Source: SAR324 cluster bacterium (GTDB lineage Bacteria; SAR324; NAC60-12). From it: a DNA stretch of 64,000 nucleotides. Of this stretch, positions 63,083-64,000 are shown piece after piece. Location of the stretch: NCBI GenBank assembly GCA_028281495.1, contig JANQJU010000051.1, positions 248,001-312,000 of the forward strand, given 5' to 3'. The translations under genes were made by a program, and so were the position numbers. Position 1 is the stretch's first letter. Every line of letters begins with the position of its first letter. Below the pieces are notes generated by a model, which saw only the letters and a program-made list of their open reading frames with translations, searched no databases and was not told the DNA's origin.

Positions 63083-64000
63083 ATGGAAAAGCCAACGTTA
63101 ATTTGTGTCGATGATGAAAAGCATATTTTGTCCAGCCTCAAAGAACAACTCAAACGGGCCTTCAAAGCACAGTATATCATCGAAACGGTAGAAAGCGGGG
63201 AAGAGGCCTTAGAACTTCTGGAAGAACTGCAAGAAACCAACGTCGATATTCCTTTGATTATCTCGGATCAAATCATGCCAGGAATCAAAGGGGATGAACT
63301 GCTCATTCAGTTTCATCAAAAATCGCCAAAGACCTTAAAGATTTTGTTAACCGGACAAGCCGATGCCGATGCCGTTGGAAAAATCGTGAATGAGTCTGAA
63401 TTGTATCGTTATATTGGCAAACCATGGGAACAGGAAGACTTGATTCTCACGGTGCGAGAAGCCATCCGAAGCTATTTTCAAGATAAAACCCTGACAGAAC
63501 AAAACTTAGAATTGCAAAACCTCAATGCAGAACTCCAACAAAAAATCACAACCTTTTATAAGTTTGTTCCCAGCCAATTTCTCAATATTATTGATCTGGA
63601 AAAACAAGAACATATTCAGTTAGGTGAATGTGCTAGCTGTAATATGACCATTCTGTTTTCAGATATTCGTTCCTTCACTACCCTTTCTGAGAATATCACT
63701 GCCGAAGAAAATTTCCGTTTTATCAATAGTTACCTCAGCCATATGGGGCCACTCATTCGACAATATGGTGGGTTTGTCGATAAGTACATTGGAGATGCAA
63801 TCATGGCGTTATTTGTCAGTGCGGACGATGCGCTTTCATCCTCCATTGCGATGGCTTCTAAGTTGAACGATTACAATGCAGGACGAAAACGTGCGGGTTA
63901 TGTCCCCATTAATATGGGGGTCGGGATCAATACAGGGAAACTCATTTTAGGCACAGTGGGTGAATATGACCGGATGCAAACCACTGTGATTGGGGATTCC
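63083..64000 (+). CDS. Response regulator fused to class III cyclase (runs off window)
   Basis: 306 codons are seen. The receiver domain has LICVDDEKHI, phosphoacceptor Asp in LIISDQIMPGIKGDE, ILLTGQAD and KPW, closely related to the upstream single-domain regulator. A helical linker follows (residues about 135-180), then a cyclase domain with FSDIRSFTTLSEN near residue 192, VDKYIGDAIMALFV near 234 and the TTVIGDS start at the window end, with the usual Asp. It would make cAMP (or cGMP) in response to phosphorylation by the upstream kinase. Confidence 0.92.
   Translation, partial: MEKPTLICVDDEKHILSSLKEQLKRAFKAQYIIETVESGEEALELLEELQETNVDIPLIISDQIMPGIKGDELLIQFHQKSPKTLKILLTGQADADAVGKIVNESELYRYIGKPWEQEDLILTVREAIRSYFQDKTLTEQNLELQNLNAELQQKITTFYKFVPSQFLNIIDLEKQEHIQLGECASCNMTILFSDIRSFTTLSENITAEENFRFINSYLSHMGPLIRQYGGFVDKYIGDAIMALFVSADDALSSSIAMASKLNDYNAGRKRAGYVPINMGVGINTGKLILGTVGEYDRMQTTVIGDS

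Noticed and set aside
1..64000. CRISPR arrays and tRNA/rRNA genes
   Set aside because: No regularly spaced short repeats and no convincing tRNA T-loop/acceptor pairing or rRNA sequence was found by eye; a covariance-model scan would be decisive.

Overview
The window reads as chromosomal DNA of a flagellated Gram-negative bacterium of moderate GC (roughly mid-40s % by eye). Support comes from flagellar rod, MS-ring and export genes behind a sigma-54-type promoter, a lipoprotein signal, an ArnT-like glycosyltransferase, a class A PBP, strong AGGAGG-type ribosome sites and many ATGA start/stop overlaps. The lineage cannot be fixed from sequence alone; the mix (LETM1-like protein, CDF transporter, REC-cyclase proteins, type III PKS) would suit a deltaproteobacterium- or SAR324-like organism, but this is a low-confidence inference.

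Layout. 1-6.6 kb (minus): glutamate synthase gltB-gltD followed by a CcmI/CycH-like membrane-anchored protein. 7.1-21.7 kb: housekeeping and envelope genes (tandem AP2-like protein, large bifunctional PBP, LETM1-like protein, pterin dehydratase, Rieske ferredoxin, CDF transporter, heptad-repeat lipoprotein, glycosyltransferase, left-handed-helix protein, SDR, Fic protein with a degenerate catalytic motif). 21.7-27.6 kb (minus): flgB-flgC-(fliE-like)-fliE-fliF-fliH-fliI, with no fliG at its usual place. 27.7-35.0 kb (plus): cNMP-binding protein, argH, carB and a type III polyketide synthase translationally coupled to carB.

35.0-53.1 kb is an accessory island starting directly after the PKS stop codon. 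It holds three fragments of an Rhs core (two still carrying C-terminal tips, one with a deaminase-like toxin), immunity-type genes (DUF416/YjaG-like and SUFU-like), and two copies in direct orientation of a mobile element encoding an XRE regulator, a primase-ATPase and a tyrosine recombinase. The second copy has three internal deletions and a different regulator. Between the two copies lies an AT-rich two-gene operon encoding a divergent RuBisCO-like protein plus an unknown partner. Three intergenic blocks in the island carry a family of strong hairpins whose stems differ between copies by compensating changes. This island is the most unusual part of the window.

53.3-59.9 kb is a mosaic of small genes (secreted protein, GNAT, OsmC, methyltransferase, adenylate cyclase, ABM-domain membrane protein) mixed with decayed transposases (IS1 family, IS5-like and one other) and a truncated AraC-type regulator. 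60.0-64.0 kb is a tight operon of two AhpD-like proteins, a soluble histidine kinase, a receiver protein and a receiver-cyclase fusion that runs off the window: a likely redox- or peroxide-linked signalling system.
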